A DNA stretch of 64,000 nt from Caballeronia arvi. GTDB taxonomy: Bacteria > Pseudomonadota > Gammaproteobacteria > Burkholderiales > Burkholderiaceae. Location of the stretch: NCBI RefSeq assembly GCF_001544695.2, contig NZ_FCOM02000048.1, positions 1 through 64,000 on the forward strand. The letters are read 5' to 3'. Shown here one piece after another: positions 1-9,106 of the stretch. Each line of letters begins with the position of its first letter. The stretch's first letter is position 1. A model generated the notes under the pieces. That model was given only the letters and a program-made list of their open reading frames with translations. It had not been told where the DNA came from and did no database searches. The translations under genes and the position numbers were made by a program.

Positions 1-1113
1 TCGTCTGGCCACGAACCTACGTCAAAACACGACATTTCTATCTGGCAGAAACACGACATTTCTATCTGGGACCTACAAACAAAAAGTCGCTAATTTATGT
101 TATGTCAAATATAACGCCCGACCGCTTTCGACAGACAACAGCTCCATCCGCGTCTACAGCGCTGTCGGCCCAATCTTGAGCGTTTTCTCTTCCAGCCGAC
201 ATCACGCATGCTCACGTCGAGCGGCTTGTTGTTCTTCAGCGCGAGATCGGACGTTGGCTTCTGGCCGTCATGCCAACGCCCGCGCACCCACGACTGTGGA
301 AATCAATTGCTTTCGCATCGTCTGCCACGGTTTCTGCCCTTTACGACCGTCAAATGTTCTATCGGTCGTCTTGATCCCTCGGCGCTCTTGATCGCGCAAC
401 ACATAAAGCGCAACCGAATACGCCGATCAAAACACCTGATACGAAGCATAAAACATGGGTGAAAATGCTCGTCATTAACGACTCTCTATTGATTGTCAAA
501 TGCTCAAAATCACATCGTTATTCCACCGCGCCAGCGTCGCACTTCCCACAGTCTATTAGTCAAAACCGACCGAGAACGGTGCTCGCTTGATGTAGCCCAT
601 GCACAATTGCGTCTGTTACTCGCAAGCGTACTCTAACGCGAACTCTCGGTTGCCGTTACCCTTAACAAGGGGGTACGCCCATAGCGTCAAACCATGTTCC
701 GGAGGTCGGAGCTGAATTCGGCGCACCTGAACTTATGAGCCCCATCCGGCCCGACCGCATCAGCTCGATCGGTCCGCTGGCCGTCTCGAAAGTGCCCCCT
801 CGTAGCGCACCGGATGTCTTCTTACATTCTCGACGAACTCCCCGAAGCCGGTGGCTGAGATAACGATGTGATGCATCGCGGCCAGAGAGACAGTCTGATC
901 GTGGCGTCGAAAAACACGCGTGGATTGGAGCTTTGCTGAAGCGGATACGCGAACGGCAGCAGGAACGGGCGCCCATCAGAGCTCGTCGGAGGACTAAGCC
1001 CTCGCGTACGAGGCACCAAGCTTCGGCTTGGTGACATTAGTATGCTGCATATCCGGTCAATCAACAGAGGCGCAGGACGAGACACTGCGCCCTTCTCGAC
1101 CCTTTAGTCTTGG
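1..1113. other. Gene-poor left flank, no convincing CDS
   Basis: Apart from the 21-bp direct repeats near the left edge I see no gene here. Several short frames are open on both strands, but none has a good ribosome binding site, a recognisable motif or the strong G/C third-position bias of genes further right. The base composition is more AT-rich than the rest of the window. It is probably degraded mobile or accessory DNA. Confidence 0.5.
25..69. repeat. Two tandem 21-bp direct repeats, 24-bp period
   Basis: The same 21 bases, beginning AAACACGACATTT and ending CTATCTGG, occur at 25-45 and 49-69, separated by three bases. Repeats of about 20 bp in tandem are typical of the ends of IS21-family elements, where they bind the transposase. 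I see no transposase inside the window, so if this is an IS end the element lies to the left. The IS assignment is inference; the repeat itself is plain. Confidence 0.6.
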
Positions 1114-1995
1114 TCAGAACTGCGGCGAATACCCGGAGAAGTTCCGAGCATGGCGCACATATCGCAGGAACACTGGAATTCCCGTCAATTGTGCTGCAAA
1201 CCACCACAGCGTGGCGTCGTCGTCTATGACGATCGTCTTGAGACGATATGGGTCGCTGCGGCTATCGTTCCATCCGAGATCGCAAGTGCGTGCCGACTTA
1301 TAACCGGCGGCTTTTACGAATCCGACTTCGCGGTCGGTGTAATTGCCGTTCGGATACGCGAAATGCTCACATTCGGTCCCGAGCATGGATTCGAGTTCCG
1401 ACTTACAGACGGAGATCTCCTGTTCGCACTCGCGGTCGTTGCACCGGGTCAGGATAGGATGAAAGCGAGTATGTGCCTGAAAATCCACGAATGGGCGCAT
1501 TGCTTCGATTTGCCCTGCCGTCAGCCCCGTCCCGTCTCCCTCGTGCGTCTGGTGATATCCGTATTTGCCAAGCTCGGCGAGGCGCTCCGCATTGCTCATT
1601 CGCTTGAGGCGCTCGATGCCGGCTTGCTTTGCGCCAGGATGAAGCCACCAGTGCATGGTCGGGCGGCCGACGATTTGGCTGCAGAGGAAAATCGTCGGAC
1701 GCACATTATGTTTGATGAAAACCGGCAACAAGTCCGCGTTCCCCGCTGCACCGTCATCAAGTGTAATCGCGGCCCGGGGACGTCCGCTTCCTGGCGAAGC
1801 CACATGCGCGAGCGGGACAACATCGCAAAAGGATTTTAGATACGTCAGATGGTAATCCAGCGTGTCGGGTTTAGGATCGTGGTACAGAAGAACGGCGACG
1901 CGATCGCGCCAAAGGAGCTTACGCGACGCGACGTCAACCCTGAAACTCGTAATGCCGCGCGCCAGTATTTTTTTTAAGGCCGTCTTGGAAATCAT
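1114..1995 (-). CDS. Polysaccharide deacetylase (NodB homology domain) family protein
   Basis: About 293 residues with the carbohydrate esterase 4 fold. The metal-binding motif 1 is TLDDG in place of the usual TFDDG. Motif 2 is HTRFH, giving the HxxxH metal ligands, and motif 3 is AYPNG. Such enzymes remove N- or O-acetyl groups from cell-surface polysaccharide. I chose the ATG at 1995 because AGGA lies just upstream of it; an in-frame ATG 15 codons earlier places that Shine-Dalgarno inside the gene. No lipoprotein or clear signal peptide is visible, so localisation is uncertain. It lies downstream of two same-strand regulators, and I see no glycosyltransferases beside it, so this may be a fragment of a surface-polysaccharide locus. 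The substrate is unknown. Confidence 0.8.
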   Translation of the reverse strand: MISKTALKKILARGITSFRVDVASRKLLWRDRVAVLLYHDPKPDTLDYHLTYLKSFCDVVPLAHVASPGSGRPRAAITLDDGAAGNADLLPVFIKHNVRPTIFLCSQIVGRPTMHWWLHPGAKQAGIERLKRMSNAERLAELGKYGYHQTHEGDGTGLTAGQIEAMRPFVDFQAHTRFHPILTRCNDRECEQEISVCKSELESMLGTECEHFAYPNGNYTDREVGFVKAAGYKSARTCDLGWNDSRSDPYRLKTIVIDDDATLWWFAAQLTGIPVFLRYVRHARNFSGYSPQF

Positions 1996-2069
1996 GTCTG
2001 TCCTCATTGCGTCGTGGCTAAGGCCGGAACAGTTGTGCACCAGGCAACCGACCGCTCTAAGATTAGGAG

Positions 2070-3056
2070 CTAGAGTATGTTTTCCTCGCGTTTCAGAGCA
2101 CGATATTCAGTAGGCGACATGGAGAACTGCTTTCTGAACAACTTCGACAGTCGTTCCCCACTGCTCAGGCCCGTCCTTCGAGCGATTTTGTCGATGGGAA
2201 GCTCGCTGTTCATGAGCAATTCGCAACTAAGCTTCAGACGCGCGTTCAATAGGTATTGCGAAGGCGTGAGGCCCATTTGACGCTTGAAATGGCGGGAGAA
2301 GTTTCTTCCACTCATCGCGGCAGTGTGCGCAGCGTCGACTACTGAGACGGGCTTGCCACAATTGCGCTCCAGCCAACGCGCGGATTCCTGTGTCTTCTCG
2401 GCAGTGGTCGGCGTCCTTATCTCGCTCAGCATAATGGACAGGTGTTGATTATCGAGGAGACGTTCGGCAGTTGACGATACGATATCGTATCCAAGATCTC
2501 GTTTGAGCAGACCCAACCCATACACCAATGCATGGCTGCGCTCGTCCCTGGGCCGGCTAGGACGATCATGCGTGAACACATCGCGACCGAGCGAAACACA
2601 TGTGTTGCATGACAGGCCGGCAGCCGCCAACAACGTATGCCCGCTGCCCAGCGCACTTATGGCGACACTTTCGGAACCGATCGTTTTCAACAGTTCGATG
2701 AGTCCATCGTCTGCCGACGCACCCGTCACGCCGGCCCCGCCGGCGACGTACAACGCATCGAAAGCGCCGGATCGCTGTAGGTCCAGCTGTTCCGTGCAAA
2801 CACGGATAGACGACGAACAGGGCACTACCCCACCACGAGCCGACAGGAGAGAGACGCGGTACGTGAGACGCCTTCTTTCCCCGGAACCTTGCAATTCGTT
2901 TGCGATGTGCAGCGTTTCTATCAGCGTACCGACTCCTACAAGAGAAAACCCGTCATATAAGACGATACCAACATGCTTAACATCGGGACCGCCGAATGGT
3001 TCGAATCTACTGCGCAAGTCTGCATCGCAACAGAAGATGGCGTGAGACATAGCCAT
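2070..3056 (-). CDS. GlxA-family regulator: DJ-1/PfpI-like domain plus AraC HTH
   Basis: 328 residues. Residues about 25-190 form a class I glutamine-amidotransferase/DJ-1-like sensor domain (starting VGIVLYDGFSL). Residues about 220-322 form a two-helix-turn-helix AraC domain ending in FSMSPTEYR. The nucleophile-elbow Cys of catalytic DJ-1 proteins is absent (the segment reads ALGSGHTLLAAAGL), so the domain probably binds a ligand rather than catalysing. The ATG at 3056 is preceded by AGAGG at good spacing. It is a close paralogue of the protein encoded at 4103-5095, with nearly identical C-terminal helices. The target genes are unknown; the downstream deacetylase is the obvious candidate. 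Confidence 0.85.
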   Translation of the reverse strand: MAMSHAIFCCDADLRSRFEPFGGPDVKHVGIVLYDGFSLVGVGTLIETLHIANELQGSGERRRLTYRVSLLSARGGVVPCSSSIRVCTEQLDLQRSGAFDALYVAGGAGVTGASADDGLIELLKTIGSESVAISALGSGHTLLAAAGLSCNTCVSLGRDVFTHDRPSRPRDERSHALVYGLGLLKRDLGYDIVSSTAERLLDNQHLSIMLSEIRTPTTAEKTQESARWLERNCGKPVSVVDAAHTAAMSGRNFSRHFKRQMGLTPSQYLLNARLKLSCELLMNSELPIDKIARRTGLSSGERLSKLFRKQFSMSPTEYRALKREENIL

Positions 3057-4102
3057 GAATTCCTCTCAGGTCCACTTAAATGGCAGTTATGTCTATCAAA
3101 GTCCGTTTGTCCCCGTTTGATTGAGACCTGGGGAGACGGCCCATCCACCTAGTGGCGGAATCGATCAGGAGTCTGTCCGAATTGGACGGTCCGATACTGC
3201 ATGTTCGACTTGGGAAGATCCGTTGGGCAGCGCACATTCCGACTTTCTTCGATTGGTAATGCGAGTAATCTCTTTCATCTTTGCCCAACTTCCATGACCG
3301 AATCGTTGCAATTAGGAATGCCAAGGTAATAGCGTTGTTGTGAGGGGAAAAAAGAACGGCCCGCCGAAATTAACCGACTATCAATTCAGCGTGTCGCGAA
3401 ATCGGTCCGCATCCGTCGCTCGCCAGGTCGTATTGGCGGTCCTGCCCCGCTTCGCCAATCGACGCTCACCCGGTTCGCGTGGAAACACTGCGTCCCTTCA
3501 TCTGCGTGAAATAGAAACGAGATTGTGGGGAGATTTTTTTTCGGTTCAACTGGGTTTCGTAAGAGCTATCGGCGATAATATCGCTATCCTGGATACCAAG
3601 AACGTTTTATAGACGAAGAGTCGTCTACCGGCGTTGATCGCGTCCGATTCTCCGGACGGGCCTGAAAACGTGCTTATTTGATTCCAAGTCTGGACTACTA
3701 AAAGAGTCCTTTTTTGCAAGCGGGGCTACTTTTTGATTTCCTCATTAGCGAAAGCCTAGGCCAAAACCGATGCATTTGGTACGGTCTAAGCGACGATATG
3801 TGGGATAGCGCACGGTCCTTTCTACCGCCGGGCATGCCTTTTGTCAGGAGAGAAAAAGTTTTGCCCATGCCGATACGATCATGCATAACCGGTTGATTCT
3901 TCGTCAGTTGAGAATGAGTCTAACTCAGGAGCCCGCTTACATTCCCTACATCCATCGGGTTTCTTATAAGAAAGATCTTCAGTGCTAAGGATCCTGCCTC
4001 GCGAATCGACGAGGCATTCGGGGTCGTCATCACAGCGCGGCGCCCTGCCATGAGCGATGGCATGTTCAGCCCGGTCACGCGCGGTCACAGGGTCTTCGAA
4101 TG
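3057..4102. other. 1-kb spacer between paralogous regulators
   Basis: AT-rich stretch with no convincing full gene. It contains a possible transposase scrap (3774-3833) and the small frame that overlaps the stop of the upstream regulator (3879-4106). The region directly upstream of 3056 should carry that gene's promoter, but I cannot pick a strong -35/-10 pair. Confidence 0.4.
3774..3833 (+). pseudogene. Possible remnant of an IS5-family transposase N-terminus
   Basis: The translated segment IWYGLSDDMWDSARSFLPPG resembles the start of IS5-group transposases, whose N-termini carry a pattern like YxLTDxQWxxIxxLLPP. Similarity stops soon after, there is no downstream transposase core, and the frame closes at 3896. 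It is a short match seen by eye, so chance resemblance is possible. Confidence 0.25.
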
Positions 4103-4106
4103 TCAT
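3879..4106 (-). CDS. Small hypothetical protein, translationally coupled to AraC regulator
   Basis: 75 residues, acidic and Cys-containing, no family recognised. Its ATG overlaps the TGA of the regulator at 4103-5095 in an ATGA arrangement, which is typical of coupled genes. That overlap is the only positive evidence. It has no obvious signal peptide or membrane segment. It may be a chance open frame in AT-richer DNA. Confidence 0.3.
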   Translation of the reverse strand: MTFEDPVTARDRAEHAIAHGRAPRCDDDPECLVDSRGRILSTEDLSYKKPDGCRECKRAPELDSFSTDEESTGYA

Positions 4107-5095
4107 TCGTTCCGTCGGCTATTCGTCCGGAATTCAGTGGGCGACATCGAAAACTCCTTGCGAAACAACTTCGACAGGCGCTCTCCGTTGCTGAGGCCGG
4201 TGCTGCGAGCTATCTTGTCGACCGGTAGCTCACTACTCACGAGCAGCTTGCATGTGAGATCGAGTCGCGCGCGAAGCAGATACCTCGATGGAGTGACGCC
4301 GATCTCCCGCTTGAAGAGACGCACAAAATTGCGCTCGCTCATCGAAGCCATCCTCGCGGCATCGACGACGGATATCGGTTTTGCGCAGTTCTGCACTAGC
4401 CAGCGTGCCGATGAGCACACCTTTTCCGCCAGCGTGGTTGCATACCTGTCCTGGAAATCGCCGGCCAACGAGCCGGCTGCGCCTGAGCCGACGCAATCTG
4501 CCACGCGTACCGCCAGTTCCGAGCCGAGATCCTTCTTCAGAAGTGCGAGCGAACTCATCAACGCCTGATCGGGATCGTGCTCGGGAACGGTCGGCGTTGA
4601 CATTCCCGCGTAGATATCGTGCATCATCGAATGCCGGTCACATTGCCGCACCCCGGCCGCTGACAAGAGCATGTGGCCATTGCCGATTGCCGTGATGGTG
4701 ACACTCTTCGCGCAGAGCCTGCGTAATAGTTCGATGAGGTCGGAGTCGGCCGACGCACGCGCGACCCCGCTTCCTCCCGCGACGAAAAGTGTGTCGAAGC
4801 GATCGATTTCCCGGGCACTTGGCTGCTCCGTCAACACCGACATCGACGACGAACAGGAAACAGTCCCGCCACGTGCGGAGATAAGATTCACGCGATATTT
4901 GAACGGGTTCGCAGAACTTTCGGACTGCAACTCATTCGCAATATGAAGCGCTTCTGCAAGCATGCCGGCCGCAAGCAAAGAAAACCCGTCGTACAAGACA
5001 ATTCCAATATCCTTGACTTTTTCCGTGAATTCCTTTTGACGAACGTCGTCGCACGGGCGAGCCACATCTTCGAGCACATAGAGTGGAGTTGGCAT
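4103..5095 (-). CDS. GlxA-family regulator: DJ-1/PfpI-like domain plus AraC HTH (paralogue)
   Basis: 330 residues from the ATG at 5095, which has GGAG five to six bases upstream; an earlier in-frame ATG at 5143 lacks one. The N-terminal DJ-1-like domain starts IGIVLYDGFSL and the C-terminal AraC domain ends FSMSPTEFR. Like its neighbour at 2070-3056 it lacks the elbow Cys (AIGNGHMLLSAAGV). The two proteins align along their whole length, so this is a duplicated pair with about 1 kb between them. They could act as partners or antagonists on a shared operator. Ligand and regulon are unknown. Confidence 0.85.
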   Translation of the reverse strand: MPTPLYVLEDVARPCDDVRQKEFTEKVKDIGIVLYDGFSLLAAGMLAEALHIANELQSESSANPFKYRVNLISARGGTVSCSSSMSVLTEQPSAREIDRFDTLFVAGGSGVARASADSDLIELLRRLCAKSVTITAIGNGHMLLSAAGVRQCDRHSMMHDIYAGMSTPTVPEHDPDQALMSSLALLKKDLGSELAVRVADCVGSGAAGSLAGDFQDRYATTLAEKVCSSARWLVQNCAKPISVVDAARMASMSERNFVRLFKREIGVTPSRYLLRARLDLTCKLLVSSELPVDKIARSTGLSNGERLSKLFRKEFSMSPTEFRTNSRRNE

Positions 5096-5686
5096 GTAGT
5101 CTCCAATTCGATTCGTTCTTGATTCTTCGTGTGGAATGCACAAATGCCGTCCATCAGAGCGTGGGTCGCATTGCTCTCACTAGTGAGAATACAGGCAAGA
5201 AAAATTTGCGTCGATAAGATTGAATAAATAGCTATCCATATGAAAAAACGCCCGATGCATTTTCGAACGATGAATGATTGCGTACGTTCGTATAGAGACA
5301 TAGAATGCATAACGCATAACATATGCTCGCTCACGAATTGATCTTATGGTAAGAGCCTTGGCTATCCGGCCATCCATTCGTGAGTGGCGCAGTTCTAATA
5401 GCACCCTCCAGACCTGCGTCTACTGGGTCCTTTGGCCGGAAAAGCATCGGAATGCGAAGTAATGATGCGGAGCTTGCGTTGAGGAGTTATCGGTCGCCGC
5501 GTCACGCGTGGAGGCAAGAGAAAGGGAGTTCAGGCGAACCCATCGACAGAACGACGGCGGGTAGAAACCAGGGAACTTCAGCGCGGCTCCGTACCTGGCT
5601 TCTTACGGTCCAAACAACACGCAAAAAGAATTTCACCCAAAACCTCCCACAGGGCGAAACTTTCCCCTATAATTCGCGCCTTCTGT
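5096..5686. other. AT-rich spacer before tRNA-Val
   Basis: No supported gene. The DNA near 5200-5350 is markedly AT-rich compared with the rest of the window, fitting accessory DNA or a complex regulatory region for the AraC regulator. The last part holds the tRNA promoter. I searched by eye for a repeat of the tRNA 3' end and saw none. Confidence 0.4.
5668..5673 (+). promoter_or_regulatory. -10 element of tRNA-Val promoter
   Basis: A perfect TATAAT ends 13 bases before the mature tRNA start. The GC-rich discriminator downstream fits a stringently controlled stable-RNA promoter. A consensus -35 at 17 bp spacing is not evident. Confidence 0.6.
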
Positions 5687-5763
5687 AGGCTCGTAGCTCA
5701 GCTGGTTAGAGCACCACCTTGACATGGTGGGGGTCGTTGGTTCGAGTCCAATCGAGCCTACCA
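5687..5763 (+). tRNA. tRNA-Val (anticodon GAC)
   Basis: 77-nt cloverleaf with a 7-bp acceptor stem (AGGCTCG with CGAGCCT), D-arm GCTCAGCTGGTTAGAGC, anticodon stem CCACC/GGTGG around loop TTGACAT, and T-loop GGTTCGAGTCC. CCA is encoded at 5761-5763. The loop gives anticodon GAC, which reads GUC/GUU valine codons. It lies at the border between gene-poor AT-richer DNA and GC-rich conserved-looking genes. The accessory DNA lies on its 5' side, whereas most integrases use the 3' end. Confidence 0.97.
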
Positions 5764-5778
5764 ACGCATATGTACGAA

Positions 5779-5814
5779 CGCACCGACGCGATATCGATCG
5801 CCTCGGTGCGTTTT
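5779..5814 (+). terminator. Rho-independent terminator after tRNA-Val
   Basis: 8-bp stem CGCACCGA/TCGGTGCG (5779-5786 with 5803-5810) followed by TTTT. It closes the tRNA transcript. Confidence 0.8.
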
Positions 5815-5847
5815 CATTCGCGCGCGATTTTCAACTGACGCGCAGGT

Positions 5848-6066
5848 TCAGTCCCAGCAATTCCGGAACGCCACAGCAACGATCACCGGCACGGTGAGCA
5901 CGAGCGGAATGGCGAAGTACGGGATTTCCAGATGAACGATCCACGTGTAGATCAGCCAGCCCACGCCCAGCACGAGCGTGGCCAGCCCGATGAGGGCGGT
6001 CAGCACGTTGAGCATGCGCGGCGACATTCGTTTGGCAGGGACTTCTTTGCCCGAAGGAGTTTCCAT
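5848..6066 (-). CDS. Small two-helix membrane protein, unknown function
   Basis: 72 residues: a polar N-terminus of about 17 residues, then two hydrophobic segments (about residues 20-43 and 48-66) and a short end. No family recognised. The ATG at 6066 has only a weak Shine-Dalgarno; Met14 and Met18 are alternatives. It sits 80 bases downstream of the DUF3100 gene on the same strand, so it could be cotranscribed. Small inner-membrane proteins of this kind are common next to tRNAs in Burkholderiaceae genomes, but I assign no role. Confidence 0.55.
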   Translation of the reverse strand: METPSGKEVPAKRMSPRMLNVLTALIGLATLVLGVGWLIYTWIVHLEIPYFAIPLVLTVPVIVAVAFRNCWD

Positions 6067-6147
6067 GGCGGCGGGCGCATTCGAGCGCGAGACAGGTACA
6101 TCTAGATTTTATACCGCGCTGCCCGCGCCGTACTGCCGCCGTCATGC

Positions 6148-7488
6148 TCAGATGTGGAACAGTTGCGCCACCAGCGCCGCGCCCAGAAACGTCCCGGCGT
6201 TCGCCACGAAGGACACCAGCACGATCCGCCAGCCGAGTCGCCTGAACGCCGGAATGTCCTTGGCGATCGAAAGTCCCGCGAAGGTCAGCATCGGCGTCGT
6301 CACGCCAAGGAAGTCGTTCTGCGCGCTCAGCGTCGCGATCTGCGCGCCCCACGGGCACCACGGCGACGTCAGGAACATCGCCACGATCGACACCCAGCAG
6401 ACCGCCGGAATCTTGCGCCCGGTCGCCTGCGCGATGGCATCGCCGACGATCGTCGCGAGCACCATCACCGCCATGCCGGGCAGACCATGCAGCGGCGTCG
6501 TGCCGTGCGTGATCCAGTCGGCGACGAGCGCCATCGCCGCCGTCACGCCCCACGCCAGCATCTTGCCGCCGTAACCGAGATGCGGTGCCTCGGTCTTCAC
6601 ATCGCCCAGTTTCGGCGCCGACGAATCCGCCTCCCGCGAACTCGACGCCTTTGTCGTGCGGCCGATCAGCGGCTCCAGCAGCCGATAGCCCCACACCGCC
6701 ATCGGCAGCGAAATGAACAGCGTGAAATACGTGCCGATGGTCGTCGTGATCAGGTTGCTCGCCGCCGCGAACGTCAGCACGGATTTGGCCGTTTCCGGGT
6801 CCTGCTGCGCCGCGATCGCGCCCGATGCCGCCGCCATCATGCTGCCCGACCCGACGCCAGAGCCCATCGCGAGCGCGAGCGGATGAAAGATATGCAAGCT
6901 CGCGACGAAGCCCGCGAAAATGGCGATGAACACTGCGCCGAACACCGTGCCGGTCAGATATTCGGCAAGCACGCCGCGCCCTTCCGCCGAATCCATGCCG
7001 TACTTCTCGCCGATGATCGCAAGGCTCGGCTCGCGCCCGACCGAAAACGTCGCGCCGATCGCTTCGCGCTTGATGCCGAGCAAAAGCGCGAGCGGCAAGC
7101 CGAGCAGAATCGTGCCGACGAAGTGGCCGAGCTCCTGGAACGCGAGCGCCCAGCCCGCCGCGGCGAGCTTGGGCAAGGCGCTGCCGACCATCAGCCCGAG
7201 CTTCGAAACGAACAGCAGTAGCGCTGGCTGAAGGATGGCGGCGGCATAGAACTGGCTGCGCACGTCGAGCCGCGCGGGGCTTTTCCAGCGTTCGGACGCG
7301 AGCCCGAGTGCGGCGCCGAGCAGGAGCGCCCAGATCATCGGCAGCAGAACGACTTTGCCCGGGCCGATCTTGAACGTGAACGAGCCGATGAACTCCGCGA
7401 TCAACAGAATGATCGCCGCATAGAAAAAGAGCTTCGCGGTTCTCAGGCCGCTTCCATCCGCGCGATCCGCGCTCAACGTGCTTTGCAT
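6148..7488 (-). CDS. DUF3100 domain-containing integral membrane protein
   Basis: 446 residues from the ATG at 7488, preceded by AGGGGA; an in-frame ATG at 7548 has no such signal. About 11-12 hydrophobic segments with a charged Ser-rich linker near residues 280-305. It contains the Gly/Ser-rich stretch GSGVGSGSMMAAASG typical of DUF3100 proteins, which look like transporters of uncharacterised substrate. It lies 100 bases downstream of the aldehyde dehydrogenase gene on the same strand and is probably part of that operon. It may import or export the acid or aldehyde handled by those enzymes; that is inference. Confidence 0.75.
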   Translation of the reverse strand: MQSTLSADRADGSGLRTAKLFFYAAIILLIAEFIGSFTFKIGPGKVVLLPMIWALLLGAALGLASERWKSPARLDVRSQFYAAAILQPALLLFVSKLGLMVGSALPKLAAAGWALAFQELGHFVGTILLGLPLALLLGIKREAIGATFSVGREPSLAIIGEKYGMDSAEGRGVLAEYLTGTVFGAVFIAIFAGFVASLHIFHPLALAMGSGVGSGSMMAAASGAIAAQQDPETAKSVLTFAAASNLITTTIGTYFTLFISLPMAVWGYRLLEPLIGRTTKASSSREADSSAPKLGDVKTEAPHLGYGGKMLAWGVTAAMALVADWITHGTTPLHGLPGMAVMVLATIVGDAIAQATGRKIPAVCWVSIVAMFLTSPWCPWGAQIATLSAQNDFLGVTTPMLTFAGLSIAKDIPAFRRLGWRIVLVSFVANAGTFLGAALVAQLFHI

Positions 7489-7588
7489 TGTCTCGTCCCC
7501 TTTGTGTGCCCGCGCGATGCCGCAGCAACGCGCGGGCGCTTTGATCATAAATAGATCATAGACAGGTCATAGCCCGGTCATAACCCGT

Positions 7589-9100
7589 TCATAGATAACC
7601 GAACGTGGTGGCCGGATCCTTCGCCGTTTCGATCCACACGCTCTTGGTCTGCGTGTACTCGTAGAGCGCCTCGACGCCGCTGGATCGTCCATAGCCGGAC
7701 AAGCCGTAGCCGCCGAACGGCGACGCCACGTTGATCGTCTTGTAGCCGTTGACCCAGAACGTGCCCGCATCCACCTGACTCGCGACGCGATGCGAGCGCG
7801 CGACATCGTTGGTCCACACGGCGCCCGCGAGGCCGAACTCGGTATCGTTGGCGATCGCGACGGCTTCCTCTTCCGAGTCGAACGGAATCGCCGCCACCAC
7901 CGGCCCGAAGATCTCCGTGCGCGCGACGTCCATGTCGTTGGTGACGCCCGCGAGCACGGTCGGCGGCACGAAGTAGCCCGCTTCCGAGCGCTCGGCCGTG
8001 CCCGCCGCGAGTGTCGCACCGGCGGCGACGCCCTTTTCGATCATCGATATCACGTGGTCATATTGCCTGCGATTATTGATCGGGCCGACCTCGGTGGCAT
8101 CGTCGAGCGGCGCGCCGACGCGAATCTTTTTCGCGCCCGCCGCGACCATCGCGACGAATTCGTCGTAGACGGAACGCTGCACGAGCAGCCGCGAGCCCGC
8201 GACGCAGCTTTGCCCCGCGCCCGCGAAAATCGCCGCCTGTGCGGTCAATGCGGCACGCTTGAGATCGGCATCGGCGAAGATGATGTTGGCCGACTTGCCA
8301 CCCAGCTCGAGCACGCACGGCAGCACGCGTTTCGCCGCGGCTTCCGCGATGCGCGCGCCCGTTGCCGGCGAGCCGACGAACACGACCTTCTTCACCGCCT
8401 TGTTCGCGATCGCCGACTGCGCCACCGTCTGCCCGAGCCCCGCGAGCACGTTGATGAGACCCTTCGGCGCGCCGCCGCGCTCGGCCAGCAAGCCGATCAC
8501 GAGCGACGTGAACGGCGTCAGCTCCGAAGGCTTCAGCAGCACGGCATTGCCCATCGATATGGCGGGCGCGACCTGCCAGCCGCACGTGAAGACCGGCGCA
8601 TTCCACGGCGTGATCTGCAGCACGGTGCCGGCGGGCTCGCGGCGCGTGTAGTTCAGGTGCGATGTCGGCACGGGGATCACATCGCCATAAAACTTGTCGG
8701 CCCAGCCGCCGTAGTACTCGAACATCTCGGCGACCTTCGCCACTTCGCCGCGGCAATCGCGGATCGGCTTGCCCGAGCCGAGCGATTCGAGCCGCGCGAT
8801 CTGCTCCGCTTCCTTGCGGATCTCGCGCGCGATCTCGAACATCACGCGGCCGCGTGCCGCGTGCGTGAGCGCCCACCATTGCTTCTGCGCGCGCGTGGCC
8901 GCCGCCGCTGCCTGCTCGACGACCGCCGCGCCGCCGTCCTTGTACGCGAGACTCGGTTTGCCCGTGGCGGCATCGTAGAGCTGGATGCTATCGCCCGCGC
9001 CTTCGATCAGTTCGCCACCGACATACGAGCCAATGGTCTTCGCGCCCGGAAAGAAATGCGCGAAGGCCGCGAGAAGCTGTTCTGCTGCGTCGATATTCAT
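7589..9100 (-). CDS. NAD(P)-dependent aldehyde dehydrogenase
   Basis: 503 residues, full length for the ALDH superfamily. Asn167 (ITPWNAP) stabilises the thiohemiacetal, Glu265 (LELGGK) is the general base and Cys299 (GQSCVAG) is the nucleophile. The cytosolic enzyme oxidises an aldehyde to the acid with NAD(P)+. It lies six bases downstream of the 3-hydroxyisobutyrate-dehydrogenase-like gene and upstream of the DUF3100 gene. This pairing suggests a short pathway in which a hydroxyacid or alcohol is oxidised and the semialdehyde then converted. The substrate cannot be named from sequence. Confidence 0.9.
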   Translation of the reverse strand: MNIDAAEQLLAAFAHFFPGAKTIGSYVGGELIEGAGDSIQLYDAATGKPSLAYKDGGAAVVEQAAAAATRAQKQWWALTHAARGRVMFEIAREIRKEAEQIARLESLGSGKPIRDCRGEVAKVAEMFEYYGGWADKFYGDVIPVPTSHLNYTRREPAGTVLQITPWNAPVFTCGWQVAPAISMGNAVLLKPSELTPFTSLVIGLLAERGGAPKGLINVLAGLGQTVAQSAIANKAVKKVVFVGSPATGARIAEAAAKRVLPCVLELGGKSANIIFADADLKRAALTAQAAIFAGAGQSCVAGSRLLVQRSVYDEFVAMVAAGAKKIRVGAPLDDATEVGPINNRRQYDHVISMIEKGVAAGATLAAGTAERSEAGYFVPPTVLAGVTNDMDVARTEIFGPVVAAIPFDSEEEAVAIANDTEFGLAGAVWTNDVARSHRVASQVDAGTFWVNGYKTINVASPFGGYGLSGYGRSSGVEALYEYTQTKSVWIETAKDPATTFGYL

Positions 9101-9106
9101 ATTCGA

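Noticed and set aside
1150-1839. 229-codon plus-strand frame opposite the deacetylase
   Set aside because: Antisense to a gene with clear NodB motifs; no motif of its own.
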